64,000 bases of DNA from Nitzschia sp. pyKryTriq1 (taxonomy: Eukaryota; Bacillariophyta; Bacillariophyceae; Bacillariales; Bacillariaceae): the NCBI GenBank assembly GCA_956465555.1, contig OY101126.1, positions 538,501-602,500 of the forward strand, read 5' to 3'. Position numbers and translations under genes: made by a program. Positions 20,208 through 30,121 of the stretch are shown one piece after another. The first letter of the stretch is position 1; every line of letters starts with the position of its first letter. The notes below the pieces were generated by a model. That model ran no database searches. It had not been told where the DNA came from and worked only from the letters and a program-made list of their open reading frames with translations.

Positions 20208-22255
20208 ATGACCAGGATGAAAGTAGCGAAGAAGCAATCGGTATCAATTTTATGTTGGCAGGCCGTTTTACCGTTGTGCTTGTTGCTATGCTGTTGTCGC
20301 GGCGATGAAGCCGACAAAAGGCCAAAGTGCGGAGTCTATCTGGCTCCTAGCTCCATTCCAGGGGCGGGCCTTGGAATGTTTGCAGGCGATAAACGCTACG
20401 AGAAAGGCGAACAGGTAACCTTCGGTGATACCGTGATTCCAATTTCAGAATACGATTGGAACAATGAAGGCGGACCTTTCGATGAGGATGGATTCTTGTG
20501 GGACGAGTACACTTGGAATGCACCTGTATTCACGGGAATGGACGAGGAAGGAGAAGACAGCGACCTTATTATGGTTGCATCGCCCGGAGTTGGAGCAGCG
20601 GCAAATTCATATCTCACTTTGGTGAATGTCGAGGACGACCACATCAAGATCGGTAGAGCAGTTGGTGCAGATAGCCCTGGGCTTGGTGCCAATACTATTT
20701 ACTACGGTCGATCATTTTACGCGGAAAAAGAGATCCCTCCCGGCGGTGAAATTTGGGCCAAGTGAGTGCTCGATTGCCTGGTAACATCAGAATGTATCTT
20801 ATCCTCCTCTCACATACATGTCTCACTTTTTCAAATTTGTAGCTACGGCTCAGGCTACTTCAGATCGCGCACAAAGGTTTATGGTAAGTATCTTCTACTC
20901 TCTGCGGCTGATAGATTGGGGTTTGCTTGCTCGTTTGGATTCTCATTGTTCCCATTTCGAAACTAGGATGGTTGCCCTTGCCCAACGACTTCAAGAGAGT
21001 AGATAATCTCCTCAAAAAGTATTTGGCTATGAAAAATCTTGTCATTCAACGTGCCCCGAAGCTAGTAGATGGCTTATGGAAAGACTTCTATGACCTTGTG
21101 AAGAGCTTCGGGCCTATTTGGGTGAGATCCCGTGTCATGAACGGATTTCCTGACGAAGAGGAGCGAATTTCGGCCATCATGCAAGCTGGTGGCTCCGGGC
21201 AAAAAGATTACAACCGTAGCTTACGAGAAGTTTCTTGGCTTGAGGAAAATGGTACGTAGCCGAGATCAAACTGTTGCGTTCCGTTTTTCATGCAATGATG
21301 CTATGTTATGTTCTCACTATGTCTGTTTTGTTAAGGACAATGCATGGACAACATTAAAGAGGGAAATAGTACAAACCCAGATGCGGGTAGAGGTGCCTTT
21401 GCCAATCGCTTTATCCCGAAGGGTGGGCTAGTGGCACCGGCTCCTTTGATCCATATTGGAAACTACAACTCGATGAAAGTCTTCCACCCAAAAGATGGCG
21501 AAGGGCCTGGTAAACTTATACCGGATAGGGATGGACCTTTCTCGTTCCAACTGCTCATGAATTATTGCTTTGGGCATGATCAGTCAACATTGCTGCTTTG
21601 CCCGTACGGACTTCTCACTGCCTTCATCAACCATTCCCACGAACACCCAAATACAAGAATCGTGTGGGCCAAGGAAATGCGTCATCCCGACTGGAAAGAA
21701 AAATCCATTGATGAGTGGGAAGGCGAGAGGCATGCTGGTCTTCAAATCGATTTTGTAGCTCTACGAGATATTGAAGAAGACGAGGAAATATTGATCGACT
21801 ATGGTGCAGTTTGGGAGGCAGCATGGCAAGAGCACGCCAAACGATTCGTTCCACGCAAGAACTACATTCCTGCTTTCGAATTGAACGATATGTTGGATAT
21901 TGAATATCGCACTATCGATGATGTAGACTACGAAGTGGACAATGTCAAGTTGACGTGCGCTGATTGGTACATTGAACAGTTCATCGACCACAAGGGCGGA
22001 GACTGTGAATGCCGTGTCTTGAAAAAGCTAGGCGACGATTCATACCTTGTCCAGCTCTTGAATGTCACTTTTTACGATGTGGATCGCTACATAGAGGTCC
22101 TCCCAGGAGGCATCCTCTGGAATGTTCCATCGGACGCCTTTATCTTTGTTGACCTTCCATACACACGCGACCACTACGATTTTCAATCCTTTCGACATGC
22201 GATGATGATTCCCGATGATATGTTCCCTGACGTATGGAAAAACGACATGAAATAA
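20208..22255 (+). CDS. secretory-pathway SET-domain protein, four exons
   Basis: Exons 20208-20761, 20843-20883, 20967-21251 and 21336-22255 are joined over three GT-AG introns of 81, 83 and 84 bp; each join restores the frame and the match to the 60850-62982 paralogue. The product is 599 residues. The N-terminus is a signal peptide (VLPLCLLLCCCRG). A first SET-like half starts with PGAGLGMFAG and ends with IPPGGEIWANYG but lacks a clear NHS site. The second half is a complete SET domain: RGAFANRFIP, FINHSHEHPN and EEILIDYG. SET domains transfer methyl groups from S-adenosylmethionine to lysines. The signal peptide suggests entry to the ER, unusual for this family. No KDEL is present at the end (KNDMK). 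Confidence 0.85.
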
Positions 22256-22310
22256 AAGTTATAGAAGATAACCACGATTGTCAAAATTTTGATATTGGGT
22301 TTCGCCGCTT

Positions 22311-23899
22311 TTAGTATAGGTCTTCTGGATTGGCGGCCATATTGCTGGGAGCGTCTGCGTCCATCATTGGAGTATCAAATTCTTCATCGCTGTCATCATC
22401 ATCATCATATCTTGCGGCCGCAGAGGGGTTGCCCCCCCTTCTGCCTCGCGCTGCAGGATCCTGTACGCTCAAATCATGCTCCAGACAGGCCAACCGAACC
22501 AACATGGCATGCATGTCGTCTAAAACCCGGCATTCCATCCCTGCCAAATCGACCGACGGTTTGGGTGGCGACTTGTATAAGACATTAACACGAGCATCGA
22601 TTCTAGCATTCTGGATCATCCCGCGACCCATCAAATCCACCAGAGTATCTTCCAGATTCACAATAGCAGGAAACAATTGCATCATACCGTCCAATCGTAC
22701 GCTCTGATAGGGTCGGAGGTACTCCAAGAGACATTTCTCCTGGATAGTCTTACTGAGGGTCTTCCAGCGACTCCCTGAGAGGTACAAATCTCCCTCGGGG
22801 ACGAAATTATCGCTTCCCGAGTCCGAAAAAGCCTGCATACACTTGACATAGTTTGCTCGAGACCACTGGGATAGTAGATCCTTCATGGCTGGGACGAGCT
22901 CAAGTGCTTCCGGATGCTCCGAGAGTTCCAGAATTGATGTCCGACTTTGAGTAGCCACCGACAGCAAGCTAGCGTACAGGGCAATGTCCTCCGCGCTGGC
23001 TACACCCGGCCACTCCATTTTGGCACTACTAGTTGTCATGGTCAGTTTGTTGAAGATCCCTGCCGCACCAGCAAAGTCTTCTTGCGCCAGTCGTTCCAAG
23101 CCACTCGCCATCTTCAACTTAATGACCACGTCATGCAATCCTGTACCAGCCGAGGAAGGACTACTCGCAGCTGTCGCGTGACTGGCACTCAATGTGTGCT
23201 CCACCTTGGTCACATATTCTCGTACGTGCCCGTATTGCTGAAGCCCCAAACAAACTTCCAAAATCAGGAGAGAGATCTGTGCGGTCTGCGAACGGGATGT
23301 ACAATAATCGGTAGCTCGAAAGAGACTTCCTAGAGAATCCTGCAGTTCCCCCGTTTTGATATCGTGCTGAGCGAGAGCGATGTAAGCTGTCCGGATCGCT
23401 TCCTTGTGCAGATGAGATTGCGCGGTGGACAAACGGCCCTGCAAAACGTGTCGGTCGTTGCGATTGACAGATTCCGTGGTCAAGACCCAATCGTGATCGT
23501 AGGGTATGGAAGCTTGCCGGGAGGGAGATTGCGACATGACCACATCGTCTTGCTGCTCCTGCGGGGCACCTAATAGCATTTATTCAAGTTGAAAATAGAT
23601 ACAAGTGAAAATGAGTGGGTCGCTTGTCATCCCATCCAAGGAGAAATGACGGCGGTTTGTTTCTTACCTGATCCTTGCGTCCCTTCTTCCGCTGCACACT
23701 GACCTAGCTGCTGCTGCTGCTGCTGTCCACCAAATACTTCCTTGTATCTTTTCACATTTCCATCCGCTTTCATCTGCTCTTCCGCCATTCGGAAGGCCTG
23801 CGCTGCCAGAGATTCATCGGACGTAGTCCTTGCCACTAACAACAATCGCTGAAGCCGCGTCTCGCCGTTATATTTGGCGATATAGCTATCCAAATCCAT
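22311..23899 (-). CDS. CSN1: COP9 signalosome complex subunit 1
   Basis: Exons 23899-23668 and 23569-22311 flank a 98-bp GT-AG intron; the product is 496 residues, close to animal CSN1. The N-terminus LDSYIAKYNGETRLQRLLLVA and NVKRYKEVF matches the conserved CSN1 start. The middle is helical (TPR-like), followed by a PCI region around YVKCMQAFSDSG through the winged-helix segment VNLEDTLVDLMGRGMIQNARIDARVNVLY. CSN removes NEDD8 from cullin-RING ubiquitin ligases; CSN1 is a scaffold subunit. The C-terminus is acidic. A short glutamine run sits at the end of exon 1. The gene ends only 55 bp from the SET gene coming the other way, so their 3' UTRs probably overlap. Confidence 0.92.
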
Positions 23900-24196
23900 C
23901 GTCGTCCGTCAATCGAAACTCTACAGGGGTCCTGATAAGATTGTGTCGCTGGAGAATGATGAATCTTGACTCTCTGCGTTCGTAATGTGCAATGGTTAGT
24001 CTATCTTGGCCTGGATGCGATAGTAAGAGTAGAGAGTAGGGAGCACGAGTACAGACAGCAGATACATACAGCACTCGTAGCGCGTACGAGGTACTGTAGA
24101 GTTGATAGAGCGGGTACAGTACCGGTACCAGTACTATGTTGTACAGGGACCCATAACGGTACGGTACCGGTAGAGTACGGTACTGTACTTTATGCT
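23900..24196. promoter_or_regulatory. CSN1 upstream region
   Basis: Upstream of the CSN1 start. A strong GTACCGGTAC-type cluster lies at 24115-24190. The region then runs into a dispersed repeat copy. Confidence 0.4.
24115..24190. repeat. GTACCGGTAC palindrome cluster
   Basis: Dense TACCGGTACC, GGTACGGTACCGG and TACGGTACTGTAC units immediately next to a dispersed repeat copy; the second copy of that repeat (39342-39409) is also bordered by such a cluster. Confidence 0.85.
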
Positions 24197-24413
24197 GCAA
24201 ATACCAGGTTATGAGCCTAGTATCCGGCGTGAAATAGGTTGTGTTTGTAGTAACTTGTCGTAAAACTAGTTTAGTTTGAGATTGTGAGCTTTCTAAAAGT
24301 AAAGGTTTTGAGGTTTTGATCCGAGGTCCATGAGGAGAATGGCGCACGTTTGGAGAATGTTCTTTCTCTTCGACCATCTTTCTCTTCGACCATCGGAGGG
24401 TTTCTCTGAATGC
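24197..24413 (-). repeat. dispersed repeat, copy A (continuous)
   Basis: This 217-bp stretch matches, in reverse orientation, two pieces near 38-39 kb (38342-38475 and 39342-39409), roughly 90% identical by eye. Here the two pieces are contiguous, meeting near 24266; at 38-39 kb they are separated by about 866 bp. Copy A also has a 16-bp tandem duplication (TTTCTCTTCGACCATC). Because the second copy lies next to a copia fossil, both may be remains of one retroelement family. Confidence 0.75.
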
Positions 24414-25800
24414 ACCCGGAGAAGCCAGTTGAGAAGCAAGCAAGTGAAAATCAAGGGGAGCACCTTGCAAGGGAGAGAGATTTGTGAGCCATTTCTCGTG
24501 TTCATTGATGTTGCGGAACGTCGCAGAATCATGACGGGCTTGACGGATCAAAGAGGCGAAAGCAGGCATGATATCGATGTCGACGGGAGATGAGCCGGTC
24601 ATGGTCGGAAAAGGTGCGCGGAAACTGTACCAGAGTACACGTAGAAAATAAAAGAAAGCGAGGAAGCAATAGTTGGTGTAGTAGGACGAGTGTAGGTGCT
24701 CGAACGGGCTTCTTAGACTATTATGGGGCTCGAAAAACACAAGAGAGCGTAAACGGGCTGCATAACCTGTCAAACAACGTAGAGTATAGTCTCAAATACG
24801 TTGTTCTAAAGAAAGTGAGGATCATGGTCGAACCTCTTACGATTACGCTATTCTACTGGTCTGTATGGTCTGTACGTCAGCCGACAGGACCTCCCCCTTG
24901 TGTACCACTCGCTGGCCTCAGCGAAAAAGGCGGAATCGCGCCAATGCGTCCACGAGGTGGTGAACCAGCGCATGCTTTAGGAGGATTCGGCAGGAGTGAG
25001 GTAGTCCTGCCGTCCGAGCCCTTTCTTTTCCAGTGTGGTGGTGGATGTAATCCAAGGTGTTTCCCATCCACACGTCATGCGCTCCAGCAGTCGTTGGTGA
25101 AGTATCCCCCGTATCATTCAAAACCTGGTCAGATTGGAACTAGGAGGCACCACATCTGTGGGGAATGTCTAGTGCGTATGAACACGTACTATGGGGACCT
25201 GTTGCAGGGACTCGAGCCCGAGTGCCCAGCGGGGTGGATCGGTCAGCCGGTGCTGGTGTCTTGACTGCTGAGTTGTTCTCTCTATAGGTCCTCTACTGTA
25301 CCGGTACCGTACGTACGTCGAATTCTGATGAAAGAGGGATCATTAATCAAACGGAATCAATTTCGCGCTCATCAAGCAAAGAATTGCGAATTCCATCGCT
25401 CGGCATGCATGCAAGAAGGGAGGGAGGCGGGGGCGCGTTCTTTATGTATAGAATAATGCAGGAGCATCGCGCCATAGGCAATGGAAGCCAAACTTGAACT
25501 GAGAAGGGGACGAATAGGCACGTTGATCCCAAACTCACCGACTAGACCACTTGAAGTTCGTCTCGTCTCGCTTTTACATTTAACGCCCACAGCACCTGGT
25601 TCGCCGATTTTTCGAGCCCCCCCATTCTCTTTATTTCTCGTGATCATCGCCGGCAGTCAAGTCTACAGTACGAGTACGAAGAGTACCGATATGTGAATAG
25701 CGCCTGACTAAAATTCCGATTTTGTTCTTTCCAAGATACACCTCGGGCGGAAACTAAACAACGACACCATAACATCGAAACAAGAACAAAAAAGAGAAAA
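24414..25800. other. unassigned region, possibly gene remnant
   Basis: On the minus strand, 24600-24414 could be read as a coherent coding start (ending at the repeat), which suggests a gene interrupted by copy A. A plus-strand frame at 24590-25264 is open, with a GC-richer half (24880-25264) ending in several CxxC-like pairs (CGGGCNPRC, CGEC), but I recognise no family and do not call it. A GTACCGGTACC cluster lies near 25297-25318. The last 150 bp lead to the TPR gene. Confidence 0.3.
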
Positions 25801-26739
25801 ATGATCGATCCTTCGAACAAAGATAACATCGACATGGTCTCCTCAACGAGCGAAATTCTGAACCTTGTCGGCCGAGCTGTGACATGCATGCATGCGAAAG
25901 ATTACCGAGGTGCTTTTTCACCGCTGACTCAGGCCCTCAGATTGAACAAGGCACTTATAATGATCACGTCCCGACCTGATGTTTCCTCTGAATATGAGAT
26001 TGCCACAACTACTGATGAAGGAGCAATGTGTTGCCAACATGATTCTTCCCTCCTGTGTTGCCAACTCCTGAACACCTGCATGGCAGCAAGCAACGCTTCA
26101 CAAGTGGATCTAGACGATGCATCGGAGGAACCGTTCTTGGAACCATGCGAGCAGTTCAGTGGTACGGAACGAGGTGACTACTACTACGTTCATCCGGTAC
26201 CCGTAACGGTCGGAGCATTCTTTGATCCCAGACTGGACGTGGTGTTGCAAAGAGGGATTGCGCCCCATGATCTGCAAGCGACTCTGGCCGTGATTATCAT
26301 TTACAACCTTGCACTTGCCCACCACTTGAACGCTCTTGAAAGTATAAGGGGAATAGGCCCTTCTTACTTTGAGTCCTCCTCCTCGTCCTCTGTCGCAAAA
26401 TCACTTCTCTCCCGGGCCATGAGTCTCTACGAACATTCTAAGTCCCTTCTGTACCAGTTGAATGTTCTCGACTCTACTTGGCTACTAAATCTTTTCATTG
26501 CCAATAACCAAGCTCAGATTCTCGTACTGTTGGGCGAGCAAGCAGCGGCGGACGAAATTTTCAAGGGTATTCTATCCAGACTCTGCTGTTTCTTGAGCGA
26601 CCGTTACTACTATCACCAGGCGCAGCAGGATCCTTCCTCTTCCTCCTGTTGCTTCTTTCCACCTGGATCGCTACTGGAAGGATTCATTCACAATACTTCT
26701 CATCTGATTCTAAAAAGCCGCACAGCTGGAGCCGCGTAG
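25801..26739 (+). CDS. TPR-like protein, paralogue of 36242-37210
   Basis: A 312-residue protein without introns. An N-terminal helical pair (LVGRAVTCMHAKDYRGAFSPLTQALRLN) resembles one TPR unit. After a low-complexity spacer comes YYYVHPVPV, then VIIIYNLALAHHL and further helices with NNQAQILVLLGEQAAADEIF, and the protein ends GFIHNTSHLILKSRTAGAA. The minus-strand gene at 36242-37210 shares every landmark (TAIITFNMGLAHHL, MAQLNNLAQIHETLG, GFHRNTTPFIL, APAA end). This defines a TPR-type family of which two members lie here about 10 kb apart. TPRs bind proteins. I know of no assigned function. Confidence 0.75.
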   Translation: MIDPSNKDNIDMVSSTSEILNLVGRAVTCMHAKDYRGAFSPLTQALRLNKALIMITSRPDVSSEYEIATTTDEGAMCCQHDSSLLCCQLLNTCMAASNASQVDLDDASEEPFLEPCEQFSGTERGDYYYVHPVPVTVGAFFDPRLDVVLQRGIAPHDLQATLAVIIIYNLALAHHLNALESIRGIGPSYFESSSSSSVAKSLLSRAMSLYEHSKSLLYQLNVLDSTWLLNLFIANNQAQILVLLGEQAAADEIFKGILSRLCCFLSDRYYYHQAQQDPSSSSCCFFPPGSLLEGFIHNTSHLILKSRTAGAA

Positions 26740-28253
26740 GACCAGCAGCTGCAACAGGCGATGGTTTTCTTGGTCCGCGATGATCCTAATTTTCAAAAGT
26801 TGCTAATCCCACAATTTTAAACTACTAGCTACATCACCAATACCAGCATCTCTCGTGTGGTGCCACTACTACGTCTATCGTCGTCCAGCAGCAAAGCAGT
26901 AGTCTTCAAGCTCTAGTAGCGATTATTAGTATTCTTCAAAGAACTAGCATACTACTACATCTAGACTGGGATTTCAAGCCCCGACTCGTGCGGCGTCGCA
27001 CTCAGCTCAGAACTACTACGCCTATCATGATCGTCCAGCAAAGCAAAAGTCTTCCAGCTCTCTACTCGCTAGTAGCGATTACTAGTAGTATTCTACAAAG
27101 AAGTAGCGTACTACTACTACTAATACTACTAGTAGCACTCGCCGCTAGCTACTAGCTAGTCTCTCTACTCTACTAGTAGAGACGAGAGAAAGAGCAATAG
27201 GAGGAGAGGATGATTCGCAATAGTGTTCCCATGTTCTTTCTTCGCTCGGGCGGAAGGGGTCGCTTTCTGTCCTTCTTTTGTCTTACTACTAGCTTCTCTT
27301 CTTTCTTGTTCCTGTTGTCTTCTCTCTCTCTCTACTACTAGTAGTAGAGAGTACCGGTAGAGAGTAGTAGAGAGTTCTACCTGTAGTACCTGTGGTGGCT
27401 TCTTCTCTTTCCTCAACGCGAACCGAAAATTCGCACATCATGTTGAACTACTTGTAGTATTTGGCCAACTGTTCTGAGAAATGCGCACATCATGCTGTAC
27501 TAGTATTTGTACTCGTATTTTTAGTCCAGTACCGCACCACGTGGTGGTTGGTCGTGGGTTGTATTTTATTCTTGGTCATGCGTTGAAGTATCACCACGCT
27601 TCCTCTCATGTCTCATGTGACATGACATCACGACGTCTACTGACGTCAGTGTATCTTTCTTTACGAATATCATGCCGACTTCGAGTTACTAGTAGTAGCA
27701 AGAATAGATTTAAAAAACCCGCCCACCATCCCTTACACCTTTGAACGAGGCAAGGTGATGTACTGTACCGAAGGTAACCTGAAAGACAGATAATGGCTAC
27801 GCAGTTCGAAGTCGAGTAGGGTCTTAGGCCAACGAATTTGAAACACGAGACACTAATATTCATCGGTCTACGTTAATTTATGTTGGCGCACTTCGTTAAC
27901 CCACAGTCAAATTAGTCCTTTAGCCCGAATCCCTGAGCCTCTAGCCACTGCCGAGAACTCACGGATTTTAACACAGGTGTACCTCGGTACCTCTGGTACG
28001 AACTGTACACGTACAGTGGATACCCTTCCGCGGTACAAGTATTTAGTGTTGTTGTTGTTAAAAACTGTACGGTACAGTACCTGGTACTGGCATCTCGCCA
28101 ATGACACAACAACACACCAAAACAACAACGCAATCATCAAGCAACGACACACAGCACCTTCCCAAGACAAACCTCATGTATGTCGTCATGCACTATAGGA
28201 GCTAATCGAACTACTTCTACTCGTTTTGTACATTTCGTCGTGGTCATGGGAGA
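26740..28253. other. repeat-rich intergenic region
   Basis: Gap of about 1.5 kb between two plus-strand genes. It is dominated by CTACTACTAGTAG and CTCTAGAGAG inverted repeats (26820-27180 and 27320-27380), then AT-richer sequence and GTACGGTACAGTACC units at about 27980-28090. A pair of near-identical segments with 'GTCCAGCA..AGCAAAGCA' around 26883 and 27032 indicates a local duplication of about 150 bp. No gene is visible. Confidence 0.45.
26865..27125. repeat. local tandem duplication
   Basis: Two related stretches, starting near 26870 and 27013, share ACTACTACG(T/C)CTAT, CGTCCAGCA, AAGTCTTC, CTCTAGTAGCGATTA-like and CAAAGAACTAGC-like blocks in the same order, so a segment of roughly 140 bp appears duplicated. 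Confidence 0.5.
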
Positions 28254-28286
28254 ATGTCCTTTGGAAGAACCAATTTGCCGGCGAGA

Positions 28287-28325
28287 ACAACAACAACAAC
28301 AACGACAACAACCACAACAACAACG
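28287..28325. repeat. (AAC)n microsatellite
   Basis: Imperfect AAC/GAC trinucleotide run just before the preferred start of the GT32-like gene; read in frame it would give a poly-threonine stretch. Confidence 0.85.
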
Positions 28326-28337
28326 AGGCGAAGCAAG

Positions 28338-29459
28338 ATGACAAGAAGTTGGATTTCCATCTCGGCAAAGCATCGACAAATCAGTATGTTTGCATTGTTT
28401 GTGCTTCTATTCGGGGGATTCCATACTCTGTTTCTGCTTTCGCGTGTACCCGCAGCGGTACATAATACGAGTAATGACAGCAGCCACAAGGAAGAAGGTC
28501 GAGGACGAGGGTGGAGTCCATCCGAACAACAAGTAGAAATCACTAATAAAGGTACAATTGCCGGAACAAGAACAAGAACAATCACCACCACCACCCATGC
28601 CATTCCGAGGATTTTGATCTTCACCCACTACCGTGATTTGCTGGAGCAAGCTTCCTTGACTGACGACGAAGAGATTGTCCTCGCCGCCAATATTCACAGA
28701 GTGATCGATCTTCATCAACATCAGCATGATCATCCTCAAGGCAGCGCTGCTAGTGCTAGTACTAGTACCACTTCTACTACTGCTGTGCGATTTCTGACCG
28801 ATGCGCAGTGTATTGAATCTCTCGAAAGGAATTTCCCTTCCTTGGTGAAACACTTTGTTCACGAAACACAAGGCATGTTCAAGGCGGATATTTGTCGGGG
28901 CACTGCTCTGTACGAAACCGGAGGGATCTATTTGGACGTTGACGTGGGGGTTCGAAAAGATTTATGGCTCGATCTACGGAATACCACCGAGTTTGTCACC
29001 TCACGAGTTCACATTCAGTCCCACTACCCCAAACACTTCTTCCAAGCCATTCTCGGTGCGGCGCCCCAAAGTCCCATCCTTTACAAGTATCTAGAGCTCT
29101 TTGAGGATCATTACACGGGAAAAGAACGAGTGGAGAAGGGACCATTGGGTGTGATTTTGTTGCGACGTGCCTGGGATCGAGTGTTCGATACGACTACCGG
29201 CCTGCCCGAGTCGGAACTCTACCAAGAAGTCTTGTACAACAAAAAGCTGTTTCCCAAGTTACATCCCGCACCAACTTGGGGGACTCGACGGGCTTGCCAC
29301 TTTGTGGTCGTGGCTAGTGTCAATCACCCAGAGAATACAGAACTCTCTCTTCGAGGCGAAGCGTATCACATTCCGCTGTTCAGTCGGATTGCTGGTAGCC
29401 GAATGTGTCCTATCGACAACAACAGTAGCATCAAGGCGGCATCTAAAAATACTCAATGA
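28338..29459 (+). CDS. GT32-like (DXD) glycosyltransferase, type II membrane protein
   Basis: Starting at the methionine at 28338 the protein has 373 residues; the frame is open to 28254, but the extra N-terminus is a run of threonines from an AAC repeat and is probably leader. A membrane anchor (MFALFVLLFGGFHTLFLL) is followed by a Thr/Ser-rich stem. The catalytic part has KADICRGTALYETGGIYLDVDV, the DXD signature of the Gly_transf_sug family (PF04488, GT32, including Och1-type mannosyltransferases). Later blocks (FQAILGAAPQSP, EKGPLGVILLRRAWDRVF, TWGTRRACHFVV) fit the family. It should act in the Golgi, moving a sugar from a nucleotide sugar to a glycan; the exact sugar cannot be told. Confidence 0.8.
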   Translation: MTRSWISISAKHRQISMFALFVLLFGGFHTLFLLSRVPAAVHNTSNDSSHKEEGRGRGWSPSEQQVEITNKGTIAGTRTRTITTTTHAIPRILIFTHYRDLLEQASLTDDEEIVLAANIHRVIDLHQHQHDHPQGSAASASTSTTSTTAVRFLTDAQCIESLERNFPSLVKHFVHETQGMFKADICRGTALYETGGIYLDVDVGVRKDLWLDLRNTTEFVTSRVHIQSHYPKHFFQAILGAAPQSPILYKYLELFEDHYTGKERVEKGPLGVILLRRAWDRVFDTTTGLPESELYQEVLYNKKLFPKLHPAPTWGTRRACHFVVVASVNHPENTELSLRGEAYHIPLFSRIAGSRMCPIDNNSSIKAASKNTQ

Positions 29460-30121
29460 ATGACTGAGGGAAAAAAGAATGTCAAGAACAAAGAATCGTG
29501 ATGCAGCCAATATGTTCTATTCGTTTTATGAAAGTATGCGTGCTAGCGTGCTGGAAGAGATAGTTCTGGCGTGGCTGCTGCTGGCTGGCTGGCTGGCGAT
29601 GGGAATGCTTGCTTGCTTTCTCCGGCGACCTCAAAGATGGGAAATGGACTGCCTTGGCGAGAACGCGTTACAGTGGGGCTACTCTAGAGAGCTACTAGTA
29701 GTAGGCCCTACCGGTAAATCAATTTTCTCTCTCCTCTCTCTCTACCGCTAGTAGCTAAGGTAAAGTCACGGTCTTGTTGCAGCGCAGACATATCGAAATT
29801 GTCTCCTGTGCGAGTATTGTGTGTATCTTGAGAGGAGGAGTCGTCGTCGTCGTCGTCGGGCGTCCCTTGTCGTTCTTCAGTTGCAGTCGATCAAGTCGTA
29901 CATTTTTGCCTGTCTGCGTACGTTCGTATTCGGTTTGGAGGTTCCACGCCCGCACACGCGCCCATGAAAATCGCAACGCGTGTCATCATCACGCACCCAA
30001 AGTCGCCGATCAAAAAGGGACAATGGACAGGTGACAGGTACAGTAGGCCTTCTATTGTTGTTTGTTGTACCATGCCCATAAAGCACTGTAGCTTTGCTTC
30101 AATCTACTAATTGGCAACATA
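29460..30121. other. intergenic region
   Basis: Gap of 662 bp between two plus-strand genes. Holds a GCTGGCTGGCTGG run near 29580, TAGAGAGCTACTAGTAG repeats near 29690 and a (GTC)n run near 29840. The last part should hold the eIF2B promoter. Confidence 0.35.

Noticed and set aside
23886-24773. Minus-strand 295-residue frame across the dispersed repeat
   Set aside because: It runs through the repeat copy and a GTACC cluster and overlaps the CSN1 start; it is not a single gene.
25190-25230. Possible tRNA T-arm (GGGACTCGAGCCC)
   Set aside because: No anticodon arm or acceptor stem could be placed around it.
26820-27380. CRISPR-like spacing of CTAGTAG repeats
   Set aside because: Repeats are short, irregular and self-complementary, with no constant spacers; simple sequence explains them.
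28254-28337. Longer start for the GT32-like gene with a poly-threonine run
   Set aside because: The run comes from an AAC repeat; the downstream methionine gives a normal short cytosolic end.
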